Shown here: positions 36,034 through 48,839 of the stretch, in pieces | Layout: every line of letters begins with the position of its first letter | Position numbering within the stretch: position 1 is the first letter of the stretch | Assembly: GCA_951799445.1 (NCBI GenBank) | Contig: OX637295.1 | Coordinates: 23,126,001 to 23,190,000 of the forward strand | DNA from: Pseudisothecium myosuroides | Lineage: Eukaryota; Streptophyta; Bryopsida; Hypnales; Lembophyllaceae | Length of the DNA stretch: 64,000 nt | Reading direction: 5' to 3' | The notes under the pieces: generated by a model | What the model was told of the DNA's origin: nothing | The model's database searches: none | What the model saw: only the letters and a program-made list of their open reading frames with translations | Program-made: the position numbers and the translations under genes

Positions 36034-36679
36034 GCAGAAAACACCGTGCTTTTTCTGTAGTGTTTTGGCAAAATTGGGATATCAGACTTGGAGTACTAGG
36101 AGTATTTGTAGTGGAACAATCTTAGTTGCTAATTGAAAAAATCAACAATTAAAAGTAGTATTGCAAATACTATGGACTACTTGCAAGTACTGAAACAATA
36201 TTATGTGAAAAATAAAACAAATCATTACTAAAGATAGATATAATGAGGTATAAATTAGTAATAAATAAAAATCATTAATTAAAAAATTAATAATTGGCCA
36301 TTTGTGAAGACTCAAAGGGACAATGGGCCTTTAGGGGTTAATAGGCATATATCCATCTAGTGTGGAAATAGACCAGGTACTAAAATTTCAATTCTAAATC
36401 ATTCAATTTGGATACTCCAAACGTAGTGGAAATCCCGAATTAAATTATTGTAAATTATCAAAATCTCGAACAAATGATCAAAATTGACTTTTAATTGTAA
36501 ATTTTTTTTTAAAATTCTAATAAATAAGGGATCTAATAAGTGATAACCATCAAGTTAAGCATCTTCAATAGAAATTTCATATTCTTAGGACTTGGGATTC
36601 AAAAGTTATACCAGATCATAAGAACATCACTCTAATAGGGATAAAGAATAGAACCAATGTTTCTTGCAATTTAATCTAC
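36034..36679 (+). mobile_element. F-like element nested in the shared F copy
   Basis: The left end GGGTCATTGCAGAAAACACC and right end AATGTTTCTTGCAATTT are inverted. Copy 1 reads across the site (about 15773). It contains a solo piggyBac-like right end (CTTTAGGGG then TTAA, 36329-36341). Confidence 0.6.
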
Positions 36680-37109
36680 TACGTACACCCACCCCCCCAA
36701 TTAGCAAGGGCGGCATAAAATTGAGGATATTTTTAGATAATAATAATTTTTTAAATGGAAAAAAATTATCCAAAGTACAATTGTCATGATTACCTTACCT
36801 ACAAATCTTGAGTCTTTTGGAGCCATAACGCAAAATTTATGGCCAAAAAACAAATCAATATGAAAGGTGTGACATAAATAGTACTTCATATAAGTACTTC
36901 TCGCAATTACCTCATTGCAAATACAAGAATGAGTATTTAGGATTTAGTGAGACCATTATGCGCTATTAAACATGGAATCCTTAACATAGAAATGACTTCA
37001 TTGCTTTACAATACAATAGAAATAATATGATGGGAAAAAAGGTACAAAATACATTCGCTATCTAGGATAAAATGTAAATTTCTGATTAAGTTACGAATAT
37101 ATTTATAAT

Positions 37110-38040
37110 CATTAGAGGGATTTGAGGCCATAGGAGGGCAGGGCTATTCTCTAAGTTATGAACCACCACACTATTGGTTAGAAAATTAAATAATAAAAAT
37201 TATTTAAAAATTTAAAAATTAAATATATCAAAATATTTTTTTTAAAATTTTTTAAAATAATTAAATATTATTATCTCATATGGTAAAGTTTCCAATCATT
37301 TGTAAACAAAGATTTTTTTATTTTAAAAAATAATATTTGTTTTTATCGTTTCATCAAATTAATCTGCGTAATTCAGGCCTTGCAGTTTGCTTATTTTATT
37401 TATTTATTTTTTGGCCACTATTCCCTATTGTTCAACAACTTGTAGTCTTTTAACCCTGGAGCGTCTGGATTCATCTCCAAAATTGACAATTTGAGAAAAA
37501 CCATTATAAACTACAATTTGGAAGAATATTTTGGAATTGGTATACAAACGAAAGCTGTAGATTTTGATTTTTAAATTCTATCCGTACGGTTAGATCTACT
37601 AATGCTATCACCAATCTTTTTCTATAAATTTTGAAAAGAAAATTTCAGAATTCCTTCTAAATTCAATTACAAGTAAAATATTATCATTTTTTGAGTAAAA
37701 CTTGTTGGAATGGATTTGAAATAAGGTTCTCTTCATGTGGTGATTTTTTGAAATTTTTGTGACCTTTACGTCTTTGACCTCATTTTTGCACATCTAGTTT
37801 TGAACTAAAGTCAATGCAAATTGACCACTTGACATACTTTCACATTTGTAATTTTAGAAATGTATATATTCTAGTAACACCCAATCCAACCGATGGATAG
37901 GACAACAACTTGATAAAGTATCACCAAAAATTAGGATGACTTTCATCCAAGCAGGAATGAGACAGAAATAAGGATCTGAATCTATTCATCGTCTAGAAAA
38001 TGGACGTCGGAGCGCTCCAGGGTTAATGCCCTCAAAATAT
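37110..38040 (+). mobile_element. MITE, CATTAG family (C1), carrying P3
   Basis: The left end CATTAGAGGGATTTGAGGCC equals that of C2 at 61992; the right end is degenerate near 38040. Absent from copy 1 (about 16200) but present at the same place in copy 3, so it arrived after copy 1 split from the ancestor of copies 2 and 3. Confidence 0.75.
37454..38022. mobile_element. piggyBac-like element P3
   Basis: 569 bp between TTAA at 37450-37453 and 38023-38026. Ends CCCTGGAGCGTC and GGAGCGCTCCAGGG. The empty target GTCTTTTAATGCC is present in C2 at about 62330. The minus-strand frame at 37608-37793 is inside it and not recognised. Confidence 0.88.
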
Positions 38041-38991
38041 TGTACTGCTATGCTTGGAGAGTACAATAGAATTCTATGACCTAGCTTGTTCTCCTATCCA
38101 AAAAAAAAGAGCTCCACCTTCAATATCTATATACGGCTAATTCATATAGAGATATGACCTCCTCCAACACATACAATCATGCCTTGTGTTGTGCCATGGG
38201 TGCACTAAATTGCTCAAGCATTAGCAAAGAAAATAGATATAACATTGAAGTTTGAAACTTTGTAATAAGCTAGATTCGCAAGCAAAAGAAGTGCACACAC
38301 CTTGGCAACACAATTGGCATAGGGCTTGCAAATGGCTGTTAGCCAAAACAACAATTTCATTTGGTAAACCAACAAGATTTTCACTTTCATGCAAATTTGC
38401 AAATGAAACTTTTTGAATATGCAAGACATTCCAAGATTTCAATCTCCCGCTGTAACTATTTATTTTTTATAAGGCACCTTATATTCAATCTAAGATAGTG
38501 GGTAATTACCCTACTGTTTGTTTGTTATAACTCCATATCTTCAATTTATTTATTGTAATTCCATAAATTCAATTTATTTGCTCAATTTTTAAAAAATATC
38601 CTATTTGTGGACTCACAAATATTTCTACGACTAACGTCCAATGACCCCCTTGAGGTGTATTCATCTAAAAAATGTTGTTAGGTCCTAAAATTTATTCTAA
38701 GTCACCTTCTATTATTTTTACATCTAAAATAATATGTCCATATATCAAGAAGCTTATGTTAATAATAACCTTTTTCATGACATTACTAATATCTTGTATT
38801 GAGAATAATATATTTGTAATTTTTAGGATGGATATTTTTGTGACAAAGTCCGTGCAATCCTCCTTGTGAAAAGCTTTCTAACGGTACCAATAATGCCTTT
38901 AGGGAACTCATGGTTTGTTAGATCTTAACATATCAAACAAAACAAAACAAAACAAATAAAACAAACAACCTAATTTAAGGTATAGATTTAA

Positions 38992-39884
38992 AAGACCAAA
39001 TAATGTTTTTTGGCAACATAGAAATTTTGGGCAATTTACCAAGAACGGAATTTCCATTTTTTTCTTTGAAATTTTCACACAACATGTGGTCTAAGAGTAG
39101 CTCTAAGGCTCAACAAATTTTATAACTTTTGACTACATGGCTAAAAAGTTATTGCATGATATGTAGTTTCTTTCTCAACCCGGACATCTCAACAAAAATC
39201 AAATTTTTAAAGAACAAAAATTTGAAATTGGTTTTTTAGATTTATACACACGTGGTAAGCTTTGAATCATTATGTTTTGATTAATAAAATGAAAGTTATG
39301 AGGAGTTTTAGTTTGCAAATAGTTTTGGAATATCTAGTCTAAAATTAACTTTGAAGTCATTTATTTAATTGATTCTTCAATATATTTGGAAAAAAATAAA
39401 ACCATAGGGTGTAGATTATTTATTATGACATTACAACCATTGGCATTTTTCAATTCTATAACTAAATTCTTTACAACTTAGTATTTTGAATCATTTGCTA
39501 CTTCTTTCTATTTACTAAGTTTTTCAAGCATGAATATAAAATTAAAAAATATATATTTTATATGTATTTCCAACTTATTTCTTCAACATATTATGGAAAG
39601 TTGCAAGTTGTAGGATCTACACATTTTTGGGTAAAGTGTTTGAAATATGAAACCTAACCATTTGGGAAGAGTTGAATGTACTTCTTTTTGAAACCAAGCA
39701 TCATGATCTTGCAATTGGTAAGGTTTTTTATTCTAAAATTTTAGGAGGGTGTACTATAACAAGGTAACTAAAGGATCCTATAGTTAAATTTGTTGAAAAA
39801 TAAACATAAATGAAATTTTAGCCTTGCTTTGGAGACTAGTATTTTAAAACAGTTTTGGCCTCTAAACATGAAAGAACTTTAGGG
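38992..39884 (-). mobile_element. piggyBac-like element P4, inverted relative to P1
   Basis: The body is the reverse of P1 (GGCAACATAG near 39012, matching the far end of P1). The right edge ...CTTTAGGG then TTAA (39885-39888) joins sequence whose uninterrupted form is at 18202. The left edge is degenerate and its flank does not match copy 1, implying an additional deletion. Confidence 0.7.
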
Positions 39885-41227
39885 TTAACAACTTTGCGGA
39901 GATGAGATTCTACATAATAAAATGATGGAAGAGTGTTTTTGAATGTTTAAAAGTGCAATAAAAAAATAGTCTTCTATGTACCATGTAAAAGATGAAGAAT
40001 TTTTTTTTATCAAAGACATGTAGTTTGTAGCTTTAATTTGAGTAGAAAAGTAAATAAACCCTTTTTTTTTAATATCTAAGTGAGATTCATTATTTTGGGC
40101 TTTGGAACACTCAAAAATACTAAAAATATCTGTTAAATGAAAATGATAAATCTCTTCAAAACAAAATTTATTTGATTTCAAATATGTTGATTGTTGATTG
40201 TGTGCTCTAATGTTATGCAAGCATTTGAATTGAATATGCAACAAATTATGCAACACTAATATATTTAAGAATTTCATGCTTGTCACAAGGTTATGACTTT
40301 ATATACTAAAGTTTATTTAGTCCAATGTTTGACTTTCATTTATTAAAGTTATAAGCTTGAATCTATTGTATAATTTAGAACAAATGATTTGACAAAATCC
40401 ATCATGTATTATAATACTATGGTCCATGGGGCCAAGAAATTATTTATTATGTAGGTTAATTTAATTAGTATGAGTCACCTAGTCTAAATGTTTAATATTT
40501 TGACACTTTCCAATTAAAAACCATTTTATTTATATTTATTTAATGTAATAAAATAAAGAGAATGTCTTCTTTATGACTTTGCCTTAAAGACGTTGAAGTC
40601 ATCAAATAAAATATTGGAAATAAATTTTGTTCTAATAGAATACTGTAATATAAACACACTAATTGAATAAACTTATAAATTTTTTTAACTAATATTTTGT
40701 TTCTATTGATATGTAACCTGAGATTTAAATATGTTTCATTGTGGCGTAAATATCTTTCTATAATTTAAAATACTAAAAAATTGAAATTCAAACATTTATA
40801 TAAGAAAAATTGAACTTCTGTCACTTAATAATGCAACTTCCTCAGTCAGTGGCATTTTCCAAATGTTTGAATTTTTGAATTATGATGATCTTTATAGATT
40901 TTTACAGTAGTTGTTTCTTGAAGTTATTTGTTAGGATTCACCTTTTGAATTTGGTGATCTACAGTTAAGCCTTTCCCATGTGATGATACCTGTAGAGCCA
41001 TGTCTAGCTTGAATGGTCTCAAAGATGCTATAGTGCAAGAGATTCAAGGATTTTTTTATAGAGTTTCTTGCTTTGATGAAGAGGCAGTTTTTTGAAGATC
41101 TTGTTTATTATTTAAACGAGGAACAATTGAAAAAGATATATGCTCAGAAGATTCAAACTTTTACAACATTAGTTTTGGGTGCTTGATGTGAAGGAATATT
41201 ATCTACATAACCAAATAAAGGTCCTAG

Positions 41228-41804
41228 GGGTGATTGCAAGAAAGACCTGCCGTTTTTTGTCACATTTGGCAGAACAAGGTTGTCCTTTGCTATAACTTTT
41301 GAACTATGAATCCAATGCCAAAAACAAAAAAAATTGTTTCTAGATATCTTGAGTGTCATTATATCCCTTATTTTAAAAAATATTAAAAAATCATTTAATA
41401 TTTAAAATTTAATTTCTCTAATTTGTCACACTTTCAAGTTTGGAGGTTTTGAATACTATTGAGTGGTTTAGTTTAATGATTTTCAATTGAAATTTCTATG
41501 GTACATTTCTCTAGTAGGTAGACATGTTTCTACCAAAGGGCATCTAAAAATACATTATTTTATGTCCTCCACGTCTGTGCAAAGAGGCCTCCTTTGTGCG
41601 CGCACTTGTGAACAACAGAAATGGTTTTGACCTCATTTTTTTGGTTGAAACTCATTACTAGGAAGTCCTCCCAAATGGCCAATTTTTAGTTTTTTTTATA
41701 ATTGTTTTTCCTATTTATTACAATTTAAAGCGTCAAAATATGTATTTTTTGGGACATATTATTGGACATAGAATTTTTAGGACAGGTGTTTCTTGCAATC
41801 ACCC
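41228..41804 (+). mobile_element. MITE family F, complete copy
   Basis: 577 bp. Ends GGGTGATTGCAAGAAAGACC and AGGTGTTTCTTGCAATCACCC-type, flanked by TAG at 41225-41227 and 41805-41807. It sits exactly at the junction where copy 2 lacks the copy-1 segment 19947-22280. Confidence 0.85.
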
Positions 41805-42119
41805 TAGTAAAGGTTCAATGACCTGGACAGGTAAACTCCGTTTCATTTCCTTGGACATAGTAAATTCTTCTAGCTCCTTTGTAGCAAATTGGGATTTGCA
41901 ACTCTTTTGTCAAGTAGTCATGGATTAGATGTATCTCAAGGCTTGTTACAAGAAAAAACATGTTCGGTTGTGCATGTAACAGCTGAAGGAATGTTTTCTT
42001 AACAAGGTTTAATCTACTTTCATGTTACAAAACATAAGTTCAGTGATTGGATCTTGTTCAATCCAACATGCAAGCATGCATATTCAATCAAGGTATGAAA
42101 AGAAAAGAAGAGCACCATA

Positions 42120-42500
42120 TTGCTAAAGCTACCTTGTGTTATGGAAAAAAACATGCTTGTCTTTATGAACTTACATCTTATGAGCATTAGAAGAAATCGG
42201 GACCAAAAGTGATACTATCTAACATTTTTGGGTGTCAATTAGTTATTTATGACACCTAGATTGTTGTTAAGTTAATAATAAAGAACCTAAAAAAAATGGT
42301 AGTTTCATTTACAAAATGATTGTCATCTACACATTAATGGCTCAATCAAAGTTGTAGACTAGATAATGTGAAAGTAAAGCCCTATTGTAGGAAATAATGT
42401 TTTTGTTGAGCCACATGCATGAATGCCAAGGAATGTTATTTCTTACAATAAGGTTGACTTCAATCCACATTACTCAAATTAACCTTTAACAATCATGCTA
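42120..42500. other. Gene-free stretch, copy 2
   Basis: No gene seen. It holds only a solo CATTAGAAGAAAT-like end at 42184 and AT-rich DNA without a copy-1 counterpart. Confidence 0.55.
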
Positions 42501-43583
42501 CAGTAGAACCTCTCTAAGTCGATCCTCTCTAAGTCAATAAAGCGTTGTCAGGAAGTCACAGCGGACCCTTGTGGAATTCCCTGTGACTATTTTGGAGATT
42601 CTGTAGGTTTTCATGCAAGTTTCTCCTAGTTTTTATGTTTCCTTGTGTTCTAATGTGATCATGGAGGGATTTTCAAAGAGTTCCTATGCAAAGGGAAATT
42701 GTGGGTTTTCTTTGCAAGGATTTTCATTAATTTCCCCCAAATCCCCCGTGTGCAATCCAAATTGGTAGACTTTGCAATACATTGACACATCTTACATTTC
42801 AATGTTGTTTCCACCTAATATTTGGTAGATTTTAGAAGATTCAAATTGTCCCATATCGATTGTCGAGGGTACCATGAGGTTAGATAGATAAGACTTGTAA
42901 GTTGTCAATCTTCATGTGAAAGTATTCAATTCTTAGAAATCTAATGTTTCTACAGTTGGTACATTTTAGAAATCTCAGAAATATTACAATACATGAAATT
43001 GTAAAATGTTCAAACAAATGAATCTACATATTACTAATATTTTGAACTATTGAAATCTAGCTAACGGTCTAGACTAAAAATTCTGAAATGTACAAATCAA
43101 CAAGATTGGAAATTCAAAATCTACATATTTGTTAGATTTCAGCTTCTGAAATCTACAAACTGAATTGATTATGCAAACTAAAATCTACATTAAAATTAGA
43201 TTTTAGATGCTTAAATCTACATTCTAGATTATTAAATTCTACAAATTGAGTTGATTTTGAGGTGGGGACATCTTCAAATAACACTAAAAAACGCACAAAT
43301 TTTCCCCTTAAAACTCCCTTAAAATTCCCTGTCTCACATTTCCCTGTGAGAGTGACATTCCCTGTGAACAACAATTTGTAACATTTTCTTGTTTCTTTGG
43401 AGGGGATTTGGAATACAATGCCTGCGGGGAATTCAGAAAGGGCTTCCTGTGAGTATTGATTGCCGGTCTCAACTTAACAATATGAACCACATACGAATAT
43501 AATGACCCTCCCTAATGAAATAACCTCTCTAACTCAATGTGTCAGACCGGTCCCAACTCTATTGACTTAAAGAGGTTCTACTG
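42501..43583. mobile_element. pogo/Tigger-like (Tc1/mariner) non-autonomous element
   Basis: 1083 bp. Ends CAGTAGAACCTCTCTAAGT and ACTTAAAGAGGTTCTACTG, flanked by TA on both sides. CAGTAGAACCTCT-type termini with TA duplication are typical of pogo/Tigger elements (family knowledge). About 900 bp of the interior (42549-43460) may be a second insertion. No transposase frame. Absent from copy 1. Confidence 0.78.
42549..43460. mobile_element. Possible element nested in the pogo-like copy
   Basis: TCAGGAAGTCACAGCGG... with GGAATTCCC on the left is roughly inverted relative to ...GGGGAATTC...CTTCCTGTGA on the right. The interior has repeated AAATCTACA phrases between 42860 and 43260. The ends are imperfect, so this is a weak call. 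Confidence 0.35.
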
Positions 43584-44366
43584 TATATCAAGGCTACAAA
43601 TTTAATAGAAGACTTGCACAAGTTGTCTCACAATAAATCAATGAAAGTTTTATTTTATATAAAAAACAACTTTAGAATGACAAACCAAGCAATTATTAAA
43701 TCATCTTGGTTTTTTGTTGATTCTTGTTTACAAGGGAGTTTTCAAAGTTCTTATGTCACAATTTTTGGTTTGTGGAATATCGCCAAAATAACAAAATTGA
43801 TGTTCATTTCATTATTATGAGGTGAACTCCTAAAATCCCTTGTGGTTGGATTGTTGGAGTAAGATTGATAGAGGATTCTAGATTTTCTTAGCTTATACTT
43901 TTGGGAAGGAGTATGATTACTATGAAACTTCAAAGTACTGATTATATAGATATATAGTTACCTAGAATTGATCCTAGATTCTCATATTATGAGAGTTTAC
44001 ACGAGAGTTTACATCTTAGGCAAGAATCTAGACGGGATGTGTTGTTTAACTGTTTAGTAACAGGGTCGAAAATTAGTTGTACTTACCTTACACGCTTATT
44101 TTGAAGCTCCTGACGACAATTACTGACCAGGCTAATCACCAACAGATTGAACACAATGTAATGTGCTGCAGACATTTCAGGCAGCTGCAGAGTCGAGAGA
44201 TGCACAGCTAGAACTCTGGAATCTGTTTTCACATAAATTCAATCTTAGAAATGTTTCTTCAGTTGACGCAATCAGGCTAGAAAATGGATCTTCTGTGGCA
44301 TCCAGGACCTCAAGTCTGAATCTCAAACTGGTATTATGGTTTGGCTCCAACGGTCACCGTTATAAT

Positions 44367-44498
44367 GGGAAAATTCGTTAAAATGGCGTATTCTACACAC
44401 CATTTTTCCATTCATTTCTAGGACAGGCATAACTTTCAGACCGCATGTTGTAATCTTGAAAGTGCCAAGTTTGTGGAATACTACCATTTCAACCAAAT
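44367..44498. mobile_element. Short MITE family E, copy 2 only
   Basis: Left end GGGAAAATTCGTTAAAATGG; right end around CTACCATTTCAACCAAAT. Copy 1 (about 23060) lacks it. Confidence 0.65.
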
Positions 44499-44944
44499 AT
44501 CGGTTTATATTACATTCAATTATTCATTCAAAACCTGTCGCACCTTGAAAGTTTCCAAAGATTATTTAGAAGTACAGCAGACAGAGTTTATACACTTAAG
44601 ATACCCAATTCAATGGATACAATGCCATTGATCAGTCTACATACTGTACATAGACTGATCAATGTGAAATCCATGTAAAACGATATTGTAAAAATCTGCC
44701 TAGCAATGGAATAAGTTTCATTCAGACGACCCCAGTTTAATTTTCATTTGATGATATAATTATGACTTAATGCACGCGCCTTTAATTTACCTCAAAGACA
44801 GGCGACGTGTACTGAGCGTTCGATTTTACACGTCTCCAGGTGCAAAACAGGTACACAGTACTCTACTTTAGATTCAAGTCTTCTTTTCCAGGACAAACAC
44901 TGCAATTGTTGAGTACATATACTTAACCCATATATTGCAAATAT

Positions 44945-45135
44945 GGGCAATTTTGTTAAAATGGCGATATTTTTTTTAAATGGCATGAAAACAGTTCAGA
45001 ACGGCCGTTCTGAAATCTATATCTGTCCTAGATGGTTCCAAATAGTCCTTCTGAAATCTATACCAGTCCTAGATGGTGAAAATGGCACACCGCCAAAGTG
45101 GCACTTGGAGTACCGCCAGTTTAACGAAATTGCCC
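44945..45135. mobile_element. Short MITE family E, long subtype, copy 2 only
   Basis: 191 bp. Ends GGGCAATTTTGTTAAAATGG and CCAGTTTAACGAAATTGCCC. It contains the core twice (CCTAGATGGTT and CCTAGATGGTG). Copy 1 keeps the empty site GCAAATATATATAACC (about 23550). Confidence 0.85.
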
Positions 45136-45194
45136 ATAAATATATAACTGTTCAAATACAGACAATGCCACATCCGAGGTAACGGTGTCAAACG

Positions 45195-45357
45195 TCAATT
45201 TCGTTACATTGGCGATATTCCACAAACCGAAAATTGCGGCATATATCTTCTGAAAGGTGTAATCTCAGGCCAAAAACTAGGGTTGGTATAGATTTTGCCG
45301 CGCGGCTTGAACCGCGCCATAGTGATGGAATATCGCCATCGTTAAATTGACGTTGTT
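45195..45357. mobile_element. Short MITE family E, CGTCAATTTCG subtype, copy 2 only
   Basis: Ends CGTCAATTTCGTTACATTGG and CCATCGTTAAATTGACG. Copy 1 (about 23605) lacks it. Confidence 0.8.
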
Positions 45358-45698
45358 ACTAAATTTGTTGTACTGTCCTTAGAAGTTAGAACTTATTTTG
45401 GCGCTCCTGGCGACATATCATCCTAACCCATTCCCCAACGCAAATGCACACCGCAGACGTTTCAGAGCCAGAAGAAGCACCGCTTGAACGCTGGAATCAT
45501 TTCTATATATGTTTTAAACATGAAATCCAATTACAGAAATTAACTGACATTTCTCGGCTCAAGCAGGCTAGAAAATGGATCTTCTGCAGGAGCTCACGTC
45601 TGAATCTCAAACTGCTAATATAATTTGGCTCCGATGTTCGCCGTTCTCCATTCAATTTTTCGTCCAAAACCTGTTACGCCCTGAAAATTTCCCAAAAA

Positions 45699-45872
45699 CG
45701 TCAATTTCGTGAAACTGGCGATATTAGCACAGCCAAATAGTGTGGCATACATCTTCACAAAGGTCTAAGTTCAGGCCAAAAACTAGGACCGGTATAAATT
45801 TTGGGTTCATGCCGCGCGTCCTGATCCGCGCCGAAGTAATGGAATATCGCCAATTTAACGCACTTGACGTTT
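45699..45872. mobile_element. Short MITE family E, shared
   Basis: Ends ACGTCAATTTCGTGAAACTGG and CCAATTTAACGCACTTGACGT, trimmed here by a base or two. Paralogue at 23940-24113. Confidence 0.75.
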
Positions 45873-46896
45873 AATATTAGAAGTTCAGTAGACAGACGTT
45901 ACACACTTATATCCAATTCAATGTATACATCGTACGTACGAACTAGCCACTGATCAGTCTCTACATACTGTACAATGCCTTTGAAACAGATCTGGCCGGA
46001 ATTCCATAAGAAACGATATTCTAAAAATCTGCGGTTATCTGCCTAGCAATGGAATAAGTTCGGTCAGACGACTCCAATTTCTCATCTGATAATATGTGGC
46101 GTAAATGCCCTTTACCTCAAGAGAGAGGTGACATGTACTGAATGTTCTTCACTAGCGAGTCCCCAGGTGCGAAAACAGAAATAGTTCTTGAACCGTCCAC
46201 AGTACTCTGCACCATTGTAGATTCAAGTTCTTTTTTTCCAGAACAAACACTGCAATTGTTGAGCACATATGCTTAACCGACTCAAATAACCGTTCAAATA
46301 TAGACAATGCCACCTCCAGTGTTCAAGGTAACTGTGCTACTACCTAGCCAGGGGGTACTTGTACCTTAAAACTTGTTTGGTCGCTACTGCCGGCATACTC
46401 ACCCATTCACCGTAGCAATGCCCCGCAGACATTTGTGCAGATACAGAGCCAGAAAATCCTCCGCTAGAACGCTGGAATCTATGTTTTGACAAAAAATCCA
46501 CTTACAGAAACATTTCTCGGCACATGCAGGTTAGAAAGTGGATCTTCAATGGGCGTGTAGGCTAGGTACGTCAGAATCTCAAGCTTGTAAAACGTCGGTT
46601 ATATATGTTCTCCACTTGTCTCCAGGGTCAGAGCAGAAATCGTTCAATAAAGATCAATATTGTAGACAAAATACTAGTGAGTCCTCTACCTCATTTCAGA
46701 TTCGAATTTTTCCCAGAGCAAACAATTAATGCACTTGTTGAGTATGCAGAACTATCTAAAATAACCTTTCAAAGTCCAGTGTTCAAGGCAACCCTGAGTG
46801 TGACCATCTCTTTATTTAATTAGTCATAAAAGGATTAAAACCCATAAATCCATAATATTTCAATCTCCTGTTTCTAAGCCCTTCGATCAACAAAAT

Positions 46897-47051
46897 CGTC
46901 AATTTCGATAAATCTGTTCAGGCGCATTTGAAACTTGTGACATCTATCCAAAGCTGAAAACTTGGACATGCATGTAAGGATTTTCGTCACAGGCTTCGTG
47001 TACACAAAACTGACAGAGTAATGGAATGCCGCCAATGTAACGAAATTGACG
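46897..47051. mobile_element. Short MITE family E, shared
   Basis: Ends CGTCAATTTCGATAAA and TGTAACGAAATTGACG. Paralogue at 25116-25262. Confidence 0.75.
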
Positions 47052-47731
47052 TTCCAAGAACTACTATTAATCATTCTTGATGGAGAACAATTATGTCTGA
47101 TAGTTAATACTCTCAACTTCTCAAGCCTCCTGGCTCTCAATTCAAGCAGTGCCTAGTCCATATACATATCCGCCGCCTTGTTGTCAGTCATCACCTTACT
47201 TCGGAAATATCTTGGTTATCAAAAATTGTGTAATATATTTCAAGTTCTCAACATACAAAGGCATACAGGGGCAATATATTGCAAGGGGCTGAACTTGCCG
47301 CCAAGGGACTATTAGATAAACCTAATGACTTGATTAAAATAGATTTAGGCAACTCAGCAGAATACATAATTAGTATCTCAAGCCCCAAAAATCAGGATCT
47401 TGGACGTTCTGCTCAATCGTGCTTCTGAAACACACCTTCCCACCCAGTGTTAGCGTCAATTGCATCTGAAGGGAATATTTTACATAATTATCGTTTATAA
47501 CAACCTGCGGACAAGAAAGACTAACCAGCTAGCCGACTTGAATTAATACCTACATGTATACTAGCAGAAGTATTGGATATATACCGAATATATTACCGAC
47601 TGATCTTTTCTAAAATGATATTACTTACAAATTCAATTTCTTTATGTTGAAGTCATCCAGGATTTCAGAACACCGAGTTCTAAGTTCGAATGTGACATTG
47701 AACTGCTCAGTGCACTAAGTTCCATAAAAGT

Positions 47732-47882
47732 GTGGGTTTCGTTGAATTGGCAAGTTTCCAGTACAGTACTTTGACACATTTCAGGAACTCTACATCTATA
47801 CCAGTCCAAGTTTTAGAGCGCTGTGCAAATGAATGTCACAATTATTGGCACCACAAATGCGCCAATTTAATGAAACTGACGA
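47732..47882. mobile_element. Short MITE family E, decayed, shared
   Basis: Paralogue of 26043-26193, with ends GGGTTTCGTTGAATTGGCAA and GCCAATTTAATGAAACTGAC. Confidence 0.55.
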
Positions 47883-48839
47883 CAACAGCTAGAATCAAGG
47901 ATTGGTGCTCGTCTGCCCAAACTGGCATGGTGTGGATTTGAGTTTCCAAACTTCTGTCATAAATTTCTGTCATAATAAAATTGTAATGGAAACTAATTAT
48001 ATTAAATTTGAATCAGGATTGGGATTGTAATCGAAATTACCAACCTCTCAAAGATAAAGTAGTAGATAGTCGTAATCACAAAAGAATTCTAGAATTCTGC
48101 AGTAGATCATTTCCAAATTTGATTGCTAACATTATTTATATGAAGTTCATGGATAATTGTACTAGTTTACCTGATTGTCAACTTTTGATCATTGTTGTGC
48201 GACAAGTGTGTAGTTGTCAACAATGTAAAGTGTTTCATATTTCTTGCAAACAAAACTTGTCACAATGTAGGAAAATTACACAAGGTTAGATTCCACAAAT
48301 GATAATTCAAAAAACATAAGAATGTATTTTTCATGAGTTGTCTGATAAAAACAAAATGATCCTGCATAATCACTGCTTTCATTCTACTTCATAATGTGTT
48401 TAAATTATTAAATTTGTTTATTTTAAAAATATATACATAATACATTACCAAATTCATACATCACAAATAATATTATTAACATGCAAACAACAAAAACATG
48501 ACAATAATTAAAATATTACTACTATTTCATATTTTCAATCACTTCAACTACAAATACTATGAAATTTGATGAATTCAATTACAATTCACAATACATGCAT
48601 GCATGCATTTCATTACATTATTTTCATACTTTTAATGAAATTTCAATAACAAAACACACTATCAAGTAGAATAAGAAACAGTGATTGTGCAGACAATGTT
48701 GATCATTTTACTTTATCAGACAACTCAAAAGAAATACACGCTCATTTTTTTTGAACTTCCTTTCATGAACTCAAACCTTGCTGTAGTTTCCCTTCATTCG
48801 CAACAAATTGTGCATGTAAGAACTGAATAGGCAGCACCC

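Larger units (their letters stand above)
33667..36905 (+). mobile_element. MITE family F, shared copy, expanded by nested insertions
   Basis: Paralogue of 15293-16000. The left end begins GAGTGATTGCAAGAAATACC. It is interrupted first by the Mutator-like insertion at 33961-35803 and again by an F-like insertion at 36034-36679. Its right part continues at about 36690-36905. Confidence 0.7.
36890..41227 (+). repeat. Array block Z, copy 2
   Basis: Homologous to 15950-19946, with insertions C1, P3 and P4 and a rearranged stretch at about 38870-38990. The copy-1 relic at 19641-19950 is broken here (40920-41220). No gene supported. Confidence 0.8.
44095..46830. repeat. Nested units U1-U3, copy 2
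   Basis: Paralogue of 22786-25080, expanded by copy-2-specific E elements at 44367, 44945 and 45195. On the minus strand 44326-44177 is open for 49 codons and ends at TGA; on the plus strand 44163-44381 is also open. The sister unit in copy 1 breaks both, so coding is unproven. Confidence 0.7.
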
